From Chromatiales bacterium (ex Bugula neritina AB1) (GTDB taxonomy: Bacteria; Pseudomonadota; Gammaproteobacteria; Granulosicoccales; Granulosicoccaceae), in assembly GCA_001730015.1 (NCBI GenBank), contig MDLA01000099.1, positions 1-64,000 of the forward strand: 64,000 nt of DNA, given 5' to 3'. The notes beneath the pieces are model-generated. The model saw only the letters and a program-made list of their open reading frames with translations, was not told the DNA's origin and made no database searches. Made by a program: the position numbers and the translations under genes. Of the stretch, positions 50,336 to 61,115 are shown piece after piece; positions within the stretch are counted from its first letter, which is position 1, and each line of letters starts with the position of its first letter.

Positions 50336-53300
50336 CTATTTTATCTTCGCCAGTTTCTCCAGCATTGATTCCAGTCGAGGGACAGATACCTTATCAGCGG
50401 CACCGAGTTCCTGAGCAAATACCGACACGCGCAACTCCTCGAAAAGCCAGCGAATGTTCGTCGCCTGGGCGAAATTCGGCGCTGTTCTATTAGAAGTGGC
50501 AATTTTAATTCGCTCCCACACCGGCAACAACTCCGCGCGACGTCTGCGATCCCGATCAGGTTCTCTATCGAGGCTATCCAGCCGTTTGTCTATTGCTTTA
50601 AAATATACTGGTAATCTGGGCAATCGCTCTGCCGGTGTTTGCGTTACAAACCCCGGATAAATAAGGCGTTCTACCTGATCTTTAATATCACCCATCGGCT
50701 CAACCCAGCTGAGTGATACTGAACCACTCATACGCTTGGCTATTTTACGGTGTGCTTCCATCGCCTTTTCAAGTATCCCGCATATCGTATTGGCATGACC
50801 GACTAGATCATTTTTGTTTCGCTCGAACGAATCCAGGAACTCTTCACGCGTTGCAGGCGTTTTTTCACTAAGGATGAATGTCACATCGACAGCGGCGTCG
50901 AGAATATCGTTCTTCAGAACGTCACTCTTACCAAATACAGCGAATCGTAAACACAATACATCTATACCGGGTAAATTTCTGCTGAGGTATTTAATCTCTT
51001 TTTGCATATACTTTTTATATAACGCACGCAAACCAGCAGGCATTTCAAGGCTCGCAGCCTGTCGGGTGGCAAATAAACGAAGTGCTACCGAACCCTCTTC
51101 ACAAACAAGAGCAGGGTAACCTTTCATTTGCACACCCTGGGTTTCGATTTCCACCGACTCAGGCAGATCACCAAAATTCCAATCACTTATGTCACTGCGC
51201 TCAAAACTGTTATTCTCAGTTGATGCTAGGTTTTCTTCTATCTGATCTATATAGCGTTTTTGCAGATGTACCAGATTGCGTCCCTCATCAATGCAGGACC
51301 CGGAGGCGTCCAGCACTTCGAATCGCATTTGTAAAAAATCAGGAATCTGATCTGCCTGCCAGTCGTCAGCGGATACCTTGATTGCGGTTAATCGATGCAA
51401 CGCCGTTGCCAGTGCCTCATGCAGCGACAATTGACGATTCGCTTGCAGAAATTCATCGGCTTTTACTGCGTAGTCCGGTGCAGGAACAAAATTCCGCCGT
51501 TGATTTTTAGGAAGCGATTTAATCAACGCGACGACTTTTTCTTTTAACATGCCTGGCACGAGCCACTGACACTGTCCGGGATCTATGCGATTCAACAGAC
51601 TAACCGGAATGCATAATGTTACCCCATCCGTATCACTACCCGGCCTGAAGTTGTATTTGAGCGGCAAAACGACACCGGAATACTCTATTTGATCCGGGTA
51701 GTCGGTACTGCTTATATCCGGCTCTTCATCCTGCAGCAGATATTCACGACTCAGTCGCAAACCGTTGGGGTTGTCTTTTTCAAAGTCTTTTCGCCATTTT
51801 TCAAACAGAGCGCCGGTGTAAATTCCATCGGGAATCATTTTCTCATAGAATCTGTAGAGATGTTCAGGGTCAACGAGAATATCACGCCGTCGACTTTTTT
51901 CTTCCAGAGTAACTACGTCGTCTATCAGCTTCAGGTTATGCCGATAAAAACCGGCCTGAGTATTGTAATCACCCTCAACCAGACCATCGCGGATAAAAAT
52001 CTCTTTGCATTCAAGCGGATCGACCGGGCCATAATGCACACGTTTTTTTTCTACAATAACAAGGCCATACAAGGTAGATTTTCGATTGGCCCCGACCTGT
52101 GCACGTTTGCGTTGCCAACTCGCTCCGGAGTAGCTGTGCCGTAATAGATGCTGACCCAATCGCTCTACCCATTCTGGCTCTATAGCGGCAACACCCCGGG
52201 CATAGAGCCGGGTGGTTTCACTAACCTCTGCTGCCATAATCCACTTAGATCCCTTGCCAAACACACCGGATCCCGGAAACAGCATCATCTTCCGGTTACG
52301 CGTACCCAGATAATTATTGCGATCATCCTTGATGGCTATATTGCCAAGTAATCCGGACAACAGCGCTCGATGGATATTGCCATACCTGGCTTCAGTGGTG
52401 TTTTCACGTACGCCCATTTCACGCAGAACCTGCTGCAGCTGCCTTCGTATATCGCGCCACTCCCGTATTCGCATATAGGACAAATAGCGCTGCCGGCACA
52501 TTTTCCTGAATTGATTACCGGACAATCGATCGTTCTGAACGCGACAGAACTCCCACATATTTAACAGGGCCAGAAAATCCGATTTATCATGGTTAAATTC
52601 AGCATGCAATTCATCTGCGGCCTGTTGTTTGGCCATGGGACGCTCACGTGGATCCTGCACCGACAGCGCACTGACCACCGTTAGCACTTCGGCTACGCTG
52701 TTTTCAACCTGAGATTCAATCAGCATTCTCGCTAGACGTGGGTCGATCGGTAAGCGCGCCAGCTTTTTTCCTAGAGGGGTCAGGCGCCGTTTTTCATCGA
52801 CCGCTCCAAGCTCGGCCAAAAGCAGGTAGCCGTCATTGATTAATCGACCATCGGGCGCCTGCACAAAAGGAAAGTTCTCTACCAGACCAAGACGCGACAC
52901 TTCCATTTGCAGAATTACTGAAGCAAGGTTGGTTCGAAGAATTTCAGGTTCGGTAAACTCTACCCGATCGTTAAAATCCTCTTCGCTGTAGAGACGGATA
53001 CAAACACCCGGTGCTTCCCGGCCACACCGCCCTTTGCGCTGATTGGCTGAGGCACGCGACACCTTCTCAATAGGCAGACGCTGTACTTTGCTGCGAACAC
53101 TATAGCGCGACATCCGCGCGAGACCGGTATCCACAACATAGCGAATACCGGGCACAGTCAGCGAGGTTTCAGCAACATTTGTGGCCAATACAATACGCCG
53201 ACCGGAGTGCGGTGAAAAAATCCGGCCTTGCTCGGCAGCCGAAAGTCTGGCGAGCATGGGCAGAACCTCGACGTTGCGCAAGAGCCGGCTACCCGCCGAT

Positions 53301-54355
53301 GCTTTTGTTATTGCGTCTGCCGCCTCGCGTATATCACGTTCACCGGGTAGAAACACCAGGGTATCACCGGGGCCCAGAGCCGCGAGTTCTTCACAGGCGT
53401 CAAAAATTGCCTGCGGTTGATCGCGTTCGTCAGATTCATCTTCCTGCCAGGGTCGGTACAGCACATCAACCGGATAACTTCTGCCTTCAGCACTGACTAT
53501 AGGTGCATCATTGAAGTGTCGTGAAAAGGTTTCCGGATCTATAGTGGCTGAGGTTATAACCACCTTTAAATCACGACGCTTAGCCAGCAGTTGTTTCAGA
53601 TAACCTAGAATGAAATCTATATTGAGAGATCGCTCGTGAGCTTCGTCGACAATAATTGTGTCGTATTGGCTCAACCAGGGATCGGACTGTATTTCCGCAA
53701 GCAGAATACCGTCAGTCATCAGCTTGATGTAAGTATCATTCGACAACTTGTCACTGAAACGCACTTTAAAACCCACAGCTGCTCCAAGCTCGGTCTTAAG
53801 CTCTTCGGCCAGACGCGTTGAAACGCTGCGTGCGGCAATTCTTCGCGGCTGCGTATGACCGATAAAGCCGTCGCGGCCACGCCCGGCATCCAGACACATT
53901 TTTGGAATCTGGGTAGTTTTCCCTGAACCGGTTTCTCCACAGATTATGGTAACGGGGTGCTCACGAATGGCATCTGTAATCGCCTGCCGGTGACTGACAA
54001 TTGGCAATTCAGCGGGATACGTAGTTTTTGGCAAGCGTTGCAGACGAGTTTCGCGGCGTTGTTGAGCCGCGGCAATCTCCGCTTTCAGCTGTTGCAGCTT
54101 CTGCAGGTCTATTGTCGATGTGTCTGTGGCGGTGTTATGTTGACTGGATGAAACCGAATGTACAGTCTCATGTTCCGGCGCAGGCTTACCCCCGGCCTTT
54201 GCAGCGGAGACTGATTTACTTCGAGACGGCCTGCCCTTTTTCTTGCCTTTTTTCGAACCCCCGGTCAGGTTGCGTAATATTCGTCGCAGCCTGATCTGGT
54301 CAGCGCGCATACATTTGTCGATTTCCCGATGTATGCTGTTAGCATCTATAGACAT
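50336..54355 (-). CDS. hrpA: ATP-dependent RNA helicase HrpA
   Basis: GETGSGKTTQIPKMCLDAGRG...DEAHERSLNIDFILGYLK...SATID...QRKGRCGREAPGVCIRLYSEEDF; 1339 aa. Confidence 0.97.
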   Translation of the reverse strand: MSIDANSIHREIDKCMRADQIRLRRILRNLTGGSKKGKKKGRPSRSKSVSAAKAGGKPAPEHETVHSVSSSQHNTATDTSTIDLQKLQQLKAEIAAAQQRRETRLQRLPKTTYPAELPIVSHRQAITDAIREHPVTIICGETGSGKTTQIPKMCLDAGRGRDGFIGHTQPRRIAARSVSTRLAEELKTELGAAVGFKVRFSDKLSNDTYIKLMTDGILLAEIQSDPWLSQYDTIIVDEAHERSLNIDFILGYLKQLLAKRRDLKVVITSATIDPETFSRHFNDAPIVSAEGRSYPVDVLYRPWQEDESDERDQPQAIFDACEELAALGPGDTLVFLPGERDIREAADAITKASAGSRLLRNVEVLPMLARLSAAEQGRIFSPHSGRRIVLATNVAETSLTVPGIRYVVDTGLARMSRYSVRSKVQRLPIEKVSRASANQRKGRCGREAPGVCIRLYSEEDFNDRVEFTEPEILRTNLASVILQMEVSRLGLVENFPFVQAPDGRLINDGYLLLAELGAVDEKRRLTPLGKKLARLPIDPRLARMLIESQVENSVAEVLTVVSALSVQDPRERPMAKQQAADELHAEFNHDKSDFLALLNMWEFCRVQNDRLSGNQFRKMCRQRYLSYMRIREWRDIRRQLQQVLREMGVRENTTEARYGNIHRALLSGLLGNIAIKDDRNNYLGTRNRKMMLFPGSGVFGKGSKWIMAAEVSETTRLYARGVAAIEPEWVERLGQHLLRHSYSGASWQRKRAQVGANRKSTLYGLVIVEKKRVHYGPVDPLECKEIFIRDGLVEGDYNTQAGFYRHNLKLIDDVVTLEEKSRRRDILVDPEHLYRFYEKMIPDGIYTGALFEKWRKDFEKDNPNGLRLSREYLLQDEEPDISSTDYPDQIEYSGVVLPLKYNFRPGSDTDGVTLCIPVSLLNRIDPGQCQWLVPGMLKEKVVALIKSLPKNQRRNFVPAPDYAVKADEFLQANRQLSLHEALATALHRLTAIKVSADDWQADQIPDFLQMRFEVLDASGSCIDEGRNLVHLQKRYIDQIEENLASTENNSFERSDISDWNFGDLPESVEIETQGVQMKGYPALVCEEGSVALRLFATRQAASLEMPAGLRALYKKYMQKEIKYLSRNLPGIDVLCLRFAVFGKSDVLKNDILDAAVDVTFILSEKTPATREEFLDSFERNKNDLVGHANTICGILEKAMEAHRKIAKRMSGSVSLSWVEPMGDIKDQVERLIYPGFVTQTPAERLPRLPVYFKAIDKRLDSLDREPDRDRRRRAELLPVWERIKIATSNRTAPNFAQATNIRWLFEELRVSVFAQELGAADKVSVPRLESMLEKLAKIK

Positions 54356-54543
54356 TAACGCCAGACCCTGCGGATAAGAAACACGCCGTTCAAACTATTA
54401 CATATTCGCATCACGGGAGCGTGCAATAGCAGAGCCGTTTGAAGTAATTTATAGAAATGAAATCAGACAGTTGTGATTATGCTACTTGAGCTGCTTTGAT
54501 CCCAGACCCCACTCACAGACCCCACCCATAACGGTTCCAATAT

Positions 54544-55296
54544 TCAGCTCTGAACCTTGATCACCAGATAGCTAATGCCGCTTCGACCCAGGCGAGTCTG
54601 CGCATTATAAAGATTATCTGAATCATAGAATGGCCCGATGCGTACACGATGCCATTTTTTTCCTTCGATAGCCACCGTTCGAACAAATGCATCCATTCCC
54701 GAGACCTGCAACTGCTCACGCAGGCGCTGAGCATCACCGCTTGTAGTAAATGCACCCGCCTGCAAATAGTATGAAGTTGAAGGCTTGTTGCGAATTTTCT
54801 TTACAACGGTCGGCTGTTGAATTTCACGGAGTTTGGCTTGCTGCTGCCTGGCCAGGGCCGCGGCCGAAGCCCCTGAAACGGTACCTCCCGTACCCGAGAC
54901 ACCGCCGATAGGCTGCACGCCTTCATCGACGTTAAATCCTTCTGCAATCTGCACTGCCCCGGGCCGTTCGTTGTCATTTGCACCGTATTTGCCTGCGCTT
55001 TGGGTACGGCTAAAGGCCGGCATCTCATCGGCTTTTATATTAGGAACCGCGCTATCGACTTCTGACAAGCGATCGTAAAACGCAAACTGCGAAGCATCCG
55101 ATGGCTTGTATTGCTCGACCGCGCGCTCTGTTTCTACCAATGTGTAATGATCTTCCGGAAGCCGCGACAAAAACAGAACAAACCCGAAGATAAAACCGAC
55201 CATTATGCCAATGGTCAATAACATCCAACCCTGGCTAGCTCCCAGTTGTCTGTGCCTGCTGATCACACTTTGAAATTCATAGTTTGCGTTTTTCAT
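54544..55296 (-). CDS. SPOR-domain (FtsN-like) membrane protein
   Basis: TM segment WMLLTIGIMVGFIFGFVLFL; C-terminal SPOR SYYLQAGAFTTSGDAQRLREQLQVSGMDAFVRTVAIEGKKWHRVRIGPF. Confidence 0.9.
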   Translation of the reverse strand: MKNANYEFQSVISRHRQLGASQGWMLLTIGIMVGFIFGFVLFLSRLPEDHYTLVETERAVEQYKPSDASQFAFYDRLSEVDSAVPNIKADEMPAFSRTQSAGKYGANDNERPGAVQIAEGFNVDEGVQPIGGVSGTGGTVSGASAAALARQQQAKLREIQQPTVVKKIRNKPSTSYYLQAGAFTTSGDAQRLREQLQVSGMDAFVRTVAIEGKKWHRVRIGPFYDSDNLYNAQTRLGRSGISYLVIKVQS

Positions 55297-55674
55297 CTCA
55301 CATCTACTTAAATGTGCTGCTGGTAAAAGCCTCAAGGCATCCCGGGTAGTGGCAATTCGGTCTTCTGCATGCGTTGTTGTGTAAACAGCGCGCAGCATCT
55401 GTACCGTTTTTGCTACAAGCCCTCACTTTTTCACCCGTGACACGTCCATGAGTAGCAATCAGGATGTTATTTTCTCTGCAAAAACCGAAGAGCAACCTGA
55501 TATTTAATTTTATTTTTCAATTATAGGTCAACGATTTATGGAATATATCTATTCTATCGCCTGAAGTTTGGCAACGGAAGGGCCAATTCCCATAAAATAT
55601 CCGGAATGCGGTGGTTTTTTATCGATGGAACGGGTGGGAGAAACACCACAAGGAGTGGTTGAGTATTCCTTTTT

Positions 55675-57894
55675 TTACAACATGTCGTGTGGATCGACAT
55701 CAATTGACCATCGGACTTTTCGTGAAGATGGTAATTTTTCAAGTGTCGGCCTGAGCCATGCCAGCAGTTGATGCAAGGGTTTACGCGCCGCCGCGACAAA
55801 CAACAGCTGCGCCCGGTAACGGCCAGCGAGTCGCTCCATTGGTGCATGTGCCGGGCCGAGCACCAGCACTTCAGACGACTGCGCAACCGGTATGGATCCA
55901 GCCAGTTCTGCAATTTGCCGAAGATAATTCTGCGCGCCACTGGTTTCCTTTGTATCTGCACGCAACAGCGCTACATAAGCAAAAGGCGGCCATCCGGCAT
56001 GCTCACGCTCCTCTAACAGCTGCGCTGCGAACTCGCTGTAGCCCTCGTCAAGAAGTTTGTGCAGTAGCGGATGCTCTGTATTCTGCGACTGAATCAGAAC
56101 AGTGCCTTTTTTTCGAGCCCGACCGGCGCGACCAGCCACTTGCACTATCAACTGGCCCATCTGCTCGATCGAACGGAAATCTGCACCAAACAGCCCGCGA
56201 TCTGCATCCATAATTCCAACCAGCGTCACATTGGGGAAATCATGCCCTTTAGCCAGCATCTGGGTTCCCACTAATATTTGCGCCTCGCCGCTGGCTGCCA
56301 TTTGCAAATGTCGTTGTAACTCCCCCTTGCGGCTAGTGCTGTCACGGTCGATGCGCAGCAGTTTGTAGTCGGGGAATTTTTCCGACAATACTTCATCAAC
56401 CCGCTCTGTACCGGCGCCTACGCGAATTAATTTTGTACCTTCACATACCTTGCATTGCACCGGCACTCTGCGCTCAGCCCCGCAGTGATGGCAGCGCAAC
56501 CTCCCGGAACGGGCGTGAACCGTCATATGTGCATCACAATTTTCGCAGTCTGCAATGCTCGAGCACACCTCGCACATAAGCACGGGCGAATAGCCGCGCC
56601 GATTGATAAAAACAATCACCTGTTCACCGCGGCCCAACACCTCCTGCATCATTGTAAGCAGGCGTTGCGACAGCCCCTGTTCGCCTGCTCCGGTGCGCCC
56701 GTCAACCAGTATCATCTGCGGCTCATTGGCGGGTCCGGCACGAGCCGTTAACCGGTGTAAATGGAAATTGCCACGCTTTGCATTGCGTAGTGATTCAAGT
56801 GATGGTGTCGCAGAGCCAAGCAGTATCGGCAGCTTCAATCGTCTGGCCCGAACAAGCGCTAAATCCCTTGCGTGATAGCGGAAACCATCCTGCTGCTTGA
56901 GTGAACCATCATGTTCTTCATCGACAACAATTAGTGCCAGCCCCGGCATTGGAGTGAAGATCGCCGATCTGGTACCAATCACCACACCGGCATCGCCCGA
57001 AGCTGCCGCCTGCCACGCCAGCAATCGTTCGGTATCATTCATGGCTGAGTGCATTGCCACAACCTGACACGCCAAAGCTGAACGAAAACGCGCCAGAAGC
57101 TGCAGCGTCAGGCCTATTTCCGGCAGTAGCAACAACACCTGCTGGCCACGCTCGATTACTTTTCGAGCCACATCGATATAAACCTCGGTTTTGCCACTAC
57201 CGGTTATGCCGTATAGCAACACCGGATAATAGGAACCAAGCCTGTCAGCTGCCGCAGTCGCCGCTGCTTCTTGTTCGCTATTCAGTTTGAATCCGGCTTT
57301 CGGTTTCAATGTGGAATAGTCGGGCCAGACCTTCTCTGCCAGGCCTTTCTTAAGCAGCTCTTTCATTGGTGCGCTCCATCGGGGATCAAACAGCTGGCAC
57401 TCACCCTCAGTTACCGCAAGCGCGCTACTTGTCAGGAACTGCAGCAAGCGCTTCTGCACCGGTGCACGCGATAACATGTCGGCCTCGGCTTCCTTGCCTT
57501 GCTCAGTAGCCTGATAGCAGCAAGGTGGAACCGGTTTCGCGTTGCTGTTTTTTCGCAACAGACCGGGTAAAGCTGCAGCAAAGCATTCACCCACGGGGTG
57601 ATGGTAATAACCGCTTGCCCACTCGACGAGTTGCACAATTTCCTCGCTCAAAACCGGCTCGGTATCAAGCAACTGCAATACTGGCTTGAGCCTGGCCGGC
57701 GCAAGCTCACTCACACCGGTGCCGAGGACCACACCAACCTTTTTGCCAGGACCGAATGACACCAGCACACGCGCACCAGGCTGGTAGTTTTTCAATTGTC
57801 CGAGGGGCAGATAGTCAAACACCCGCGACAACGGCACAGCAACCGCCACTTTAACCACGGCAAGGCTGCCTGCGGGCAGGGAATCAGCGCTCAC
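55675..57894 (-). CDS. priA: Primosomal protein N' (replication restart helicase PriA)
   Basis: LLYGITGSGKTEVYIDVARKV...VVDEEHDGSLKQQDGFRYHARDLALVRA...Cys clusters CEVCSSIADCENCDAHMTVHARSGRLRCHHCG. Confidence 0.97.
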   Translation of the reverse strand: MSADSLPAGSLAVVKVAVAVPLSRVFDYLPLGQLKNYQPGARVLVSFGPGKKVGVVLGTGVSELAPARLKPVLQLLDTEPVLSEEIVQLVEWASGYYHHPVGECFAAALPGLLRKNSNAKPVPPCCYQATEQGKEAEADMLSRAPVQKRLLQFLTSSALAVTEGECQLFDPRWSAPMKELLKKGLAEKVWPDYSTLKPKAGFKLNSEQEAAATAAADRLGSYYPVLLYGITGSGKTEVYIDVARKVIERGQQVLLLLPEIGLTLQLLARFRSALACQVVAMHSAMNDTERLLAWQAAASGDAGVVIGTRSAIFTPMPGLALIVVDEEHDGSLKQQDGFRYHARDLALVRARRLKLPILLGSATPSLESLRNAKRGNFHLHRLTARAGPANEPQMILVDGRTGAGEQGLSQRLLTMMQEVLGRGEQVIVFINRRGYSPVLMCEVCSSIADCENCDAHMTVHARSGRLRCHHCGAERRVPVQCKVCEGTKLIRVGAGTERVDEVLSEKFPDYKLLRIDRDSTSRKGELQRHLQMAASGEAQILVGTQMLAKGHDFPNVTLVGIMDADRGLFGADFRSIEQMGQLIVQVAGRAGRARKKGTVLIQSQNTEHPLLHKLLDEGYSEFAAQLLEEREHAGWPPFAYVALLRADTKETSGAQNYLRQIAELAGSIPVAQSSEVLVLGPAHAPMERLAGRYRAQLLFVAAARKPLHQLLAWLRPTLEKLPSSRKVRWSIDVDPHDML

Positions 57895-57909
57895 AATTAA
57901 GTGTCATCC

Positions 57910-57930
57910 TGTGGATAACTTTGTGGACAA
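57910..57930. promoter_or_regulatory. Two DnaA-box-like 9-mers, 3 bp apart
   Basis: TGTGGATAA (57910-57918, reverse complement of consensus TTATCCACA) and TGTGGACAA (57922-57930, one mismatch), ~16 bp upstream of the priA start. Confidence 0.6.
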
Positions 57931-58108
57931 AAAAATCAGCACAATTACTGCGCACTGCTTGTTCCACTATAAGTAATCTGGTAGGAATAATTTTATTCAT
58001 AGTATATTTCAATGATTACAGTCAGTTGCACACACATTACAAAAATGTATTGATTTAAATTTCAATTTGGGTTAGACCACTATTACGTTAAAGTCGTATG
58101 TGAATAAG

Positions 58109-58147
58109 TCATTTTTGCAACGACACTGAATGATTCATTTTTGTAAC
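58109..58147. repeat. Direct repeat upstream of hemH
   Basis: TCATTTTTGCAAC (58109-58121) and TCATTTTTGTAAC (58135-58147). Confidence 0.55.
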
Positions 58148-58402
58148 AGTTTGCATGGTATCTTCACTTACATTTTTTATCATGCAACCCGTATTTCTCC
58201 ACGCTCAGAGCCACCAACAGCAAACTTTTCAGGATAAACCACACCAGGTTTTAATCTTTTGTTTCAAGCCAGGCGTCAATTATCGGACTCACTCAGGCTA
58301 TTAGGCATCAGTTTATAATCACCCGGGCACAAGCGATTTACTATCGCATAACGCCCTGCTCAACATTTACACACTCCAGAAAAACAAACGGACCGCTACA
58401 CC

Positions 58403-59512
58403 ATGAAATTTATCGGAGAGCCGGAATACCAGCATGGCTCAAATTCCCGTATGGGCATATTACTGGTGAACCTTGGCACGCCGGATGACACCAGCGTGCC
58501 GTCTGTTCGTCGCTACCTGAAGGAGTTCCTGAGTGATCCGAGGGTGGTCGAAGTCGCCCGTCCGCTTTGGTGGTTAATTCTGAACGGCGTCATTCTACGC
58601 TTTCGACCGGCCAAAACTGCCGAAGCCTACAAAACGGTATGGGACCCGCAAACCGGCTCGCCACTGCTGAGCATTGGAATGAGTCAGCGAGCGGCAATAC
58701 AGGAACAGATAGCTCACTACTTACCGGAAAACACTCCAGTAGCGCTGGCGATGCGGTACGGTAACCCGTCTATCTCCAGCGCTCTGGAAGAATTGCGCGA
58801 GGCGAAAGTTCGCAGATTACTGGTGCTGCCACTGTACCCGCAATATTCCGGGTCTACAGTGGCCTCGGTATTTGACGAAGTCACACGCCAGCTGAGCCGT
58901 ACACGATGGATACCGGAAACACGATTCATCAATCAATACTTCGATTTTCCAGACTACATATCTGCACTGGCCGATTCGGTACGGGAGAGCTGGAAAACCA
59001 ATGGAAAAGCAGAAAAGCTGGTGATGTCGTTTCACGGGATCCCGCAGCGCTACCGCACAGCTGGCGACCCGTACTTTTGCCAGTGTCAGGCCACCGCACG
59101 GTTACTCGCCAAAACGCTGTCCCTGTCGGATTCTGAATATCTGGTGGTATTCCAGTCTCGCTTCGGGCGCGAGCCATGGCTGCAGCCATACTGCGATAAA
59201 ACACTGGAAAAACTACCCGCAGAAGGCACTAAGAGCGTCGATTTAATTTGCCCGGGGTTTTCCGCAGACTGCCTGGAGACTATCGAAGAAATCAATGTTG
59301 AGAATCGGGAAATATTTATGGAAGCCGGGGGTGAGCGCTTCAACTATATAGACGCATTGAACGATTCGCCAAACAACATCGACAGTCTGTGCAAACTACT
59401 ACGGCTACATGCATCCGGTTGGCCAGAGGCTCAACAAGACAACACGCACAACGATGCTACCCGGCTGTCGCAATCGAGGGAGCGCGCACTGGCACTGGGC
59501 GCAAACGCTTAA
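58403..59512 (+). CDS. hemH: Ferrochelatase
   Basis: MGILLVNLGTPDDTSVPSVRRYLKEFLSDPRVVE...LPLYPQYSGSTVASVFDEV...MSFHGIPQRYRTAGDPYFCQC. Confidence 0.97.
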   Translation: MKFIGEPEYQHGSNSRMGILLVNLGTPDDTSVPSVRRYLKEFLSDPRVVEVARPLWWLILNGVILRFRPAKTAEAYKTVWDPQTGSPLLSIGMSQRAAIQEQIAHYLPENTPVALAMRYGNPSISSALEELREAKVRRLLVLPLYPQYSGSTVASVFDEVTRQLSRTRWIPETRFINQYFDFPDYISALADSVRESWKTNGKAEKLVMSFHGIPQRYRTAGDPYFCQCQATARLLAKTLSLSDSEYLVVFQSRFGREPWLQPYCDKTLEKLPAEGTKSVDLICPGFSADCLETIEEINVENREIFMEAGGERFNYIDALNDSPNNIDSLCKLLRLHASGWPEAQQDNTHNDATRLSQSRERALALGANA

Positions 59513-59579
59513 ATTTTCAGTGAGTTATTCAGTGCCCGACTGCTTGTCGGGCACGTGCCGGGTAAATCTACAACCATGA

Positions 59580-60410
59580 TCACCTGATCTGTCGTTTACT
59601 TTTCCATCGGAATACCCGGTAGACAAAAAGCGGATTGCCAATAATGTAGCGACGCCATAGTCTTCCCGGCTCCAGATACAGGCGGTACAGCCACTCAATA
59701 CCGGTTTTTCTCATCCAGATCGGCGCGCGCTTTTTATCACCGGAGTAAAAGTCGAACAGCCCGCCAACTCCGATCAATAAATTTGCATCCAGCTGATCCA
59801 GATGCTGGTAAATCCACTTTTCCTGCCTCGGTGCGCCGAACGCAACCAGAACTATATTGGGTTTGAGAGCATTGATTTTCTCGATTATCTCCGTGGTTTG
59901 TTCGTCGTGATCAAAATAACCATGCTGCTGCCCCACGACTTTCATTCCAGGATAATCTGCTTCAAGGTTTCTCTGCATACGCTCGGCAACTCCGGGCTCC
60001 GCACCGAGCAAAAACATGGAATAGTTGTTCTTCGCCGAGATTTCACACAGCGGTGGCAGTAAATCGGTACCGTTGAGATTCGCCGCGAGGCGCTCGCCTA
60101 TCATGCGGCAGGCAATACTGATTCCGGCGCCATCGGGCAGAACTATCCGCTGCGAATTCAGAATTCGAAGATAGTCGGGATCTTTAACACTAATGTTCAG
60201 GCAATCGGCGTTTATGAAAAATACACTTTCTTTTCTTTGCTCCAGAACGACACGATCCATGATCGCCAGAGCTTCATCCATAGAGATACTCAGGAAATCC
60301 ACATCAAGGACATTGAGCAGATTACGACTGTCCATGGATTCCTTTGGATCTGACAGTAAACGCGACTCCGTTGGTAAATCTTCCGAACGTATCATGTCGA
60401 GCGATAGCAT
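59580..60410 (-). CDS. WecG/TagA/CpsF family glycosyltransferase
   Basis: ILNSQRIVLPDGAGISIACRMIGERLAANLNGTDLLPPLCE...FLLGAEPGVAERM...VLVAFGAPRQEKWI...GVGGLFDFYSGDKKRAPIWMRKTGIEWLYRLYLEPGRLWRRYIIGNPLF. Confidence 0.95.
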   Translation of the reverse strand: MLSLDMIRSEDLPTESRLLSDPKESMDSRNLLNVLDVDFLSISMDEALAIMDRVVLEQRKESVFFINADCLNISVKDPDYLRILNSQRIVLPDGAGISIACRMIGERLAANLNGTDLLPPLCEISAKNNYSMFLLGAEPGVAERMQRNLEADYPGMKVVGQQHGYFDHDEQTTEIIEKINALKPNIVLVAFGAPRQEKWIYQHLDQLDANLLIGVGGLFDFYSGDKKRAPIWMRKTGIEWLYRLYLEPGRLWRRYIIGNPLFVYRVFRWKSKRQIR

Positions 60411-61115
60411 CCTCTTTGTATACAGCGACAGGCCAATGAAATTTCAGCACCCGTGCCAACACACCTGCACGAAATGCCCTTATTATTATTTTTATTCCAG
60501 CCACGCTATCTGCCAGGAAACACTCTGATCGGAGCAACACGCCACGACCTTGCCGCAGTGTTCAGGACAGAACCGGGTTGTCTACTAACGCTAAACTCGT
60601 TTATACCGCTCATCTTGAAGAGACTGATCAAAGTACTGGTCCGGAATTTTCAGCCGGCGTTTGTTCCGACTGCCTGATATGAACACCACAGAATAACACC
60701 GGGTAAGTTCAACCAAGTGAAACAGTATAAATTGTTGCTTCACTCTATTGCCCCGGCAGCCACCTGTGGCGAATGCCGCTAAAGTACACGCTGAGCCTCA
60801 TAGATATTTTCAGTTCCAACGAGAATCTGCTCGATCCTACCTGATATAGCCATCCAGCTCCATTGCATACAGGACAACCATTAAACCTCACACAATAGCG
60901 ACCGTTAGTGGCTCAAGCCTACCCGTTGCAGTCGTCTGATCCCTGACCCGTCCGGAATTCCGCTCAATTTAATTAAAAGACACAATTCAGGATTGCAGTA
61001 GTCCCCACCGCCTCGACTGATACTACGAGGCAGCGAAAATCCGGCGCACCTCGCTACGCTATAACTTACTGGTCTACCACGTTACACTTCAGCTAATTAA
61101 CAACACACGCACGCT

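Noticed and set aside
57895-58402. Definite chromosomal origin (oriC)
   Set aside because: Only two DnaA-like boxes, no dnaA/dnaN/gidA neighbours, and GC skew cannot be computed from this window; kept only as a hypothesis.
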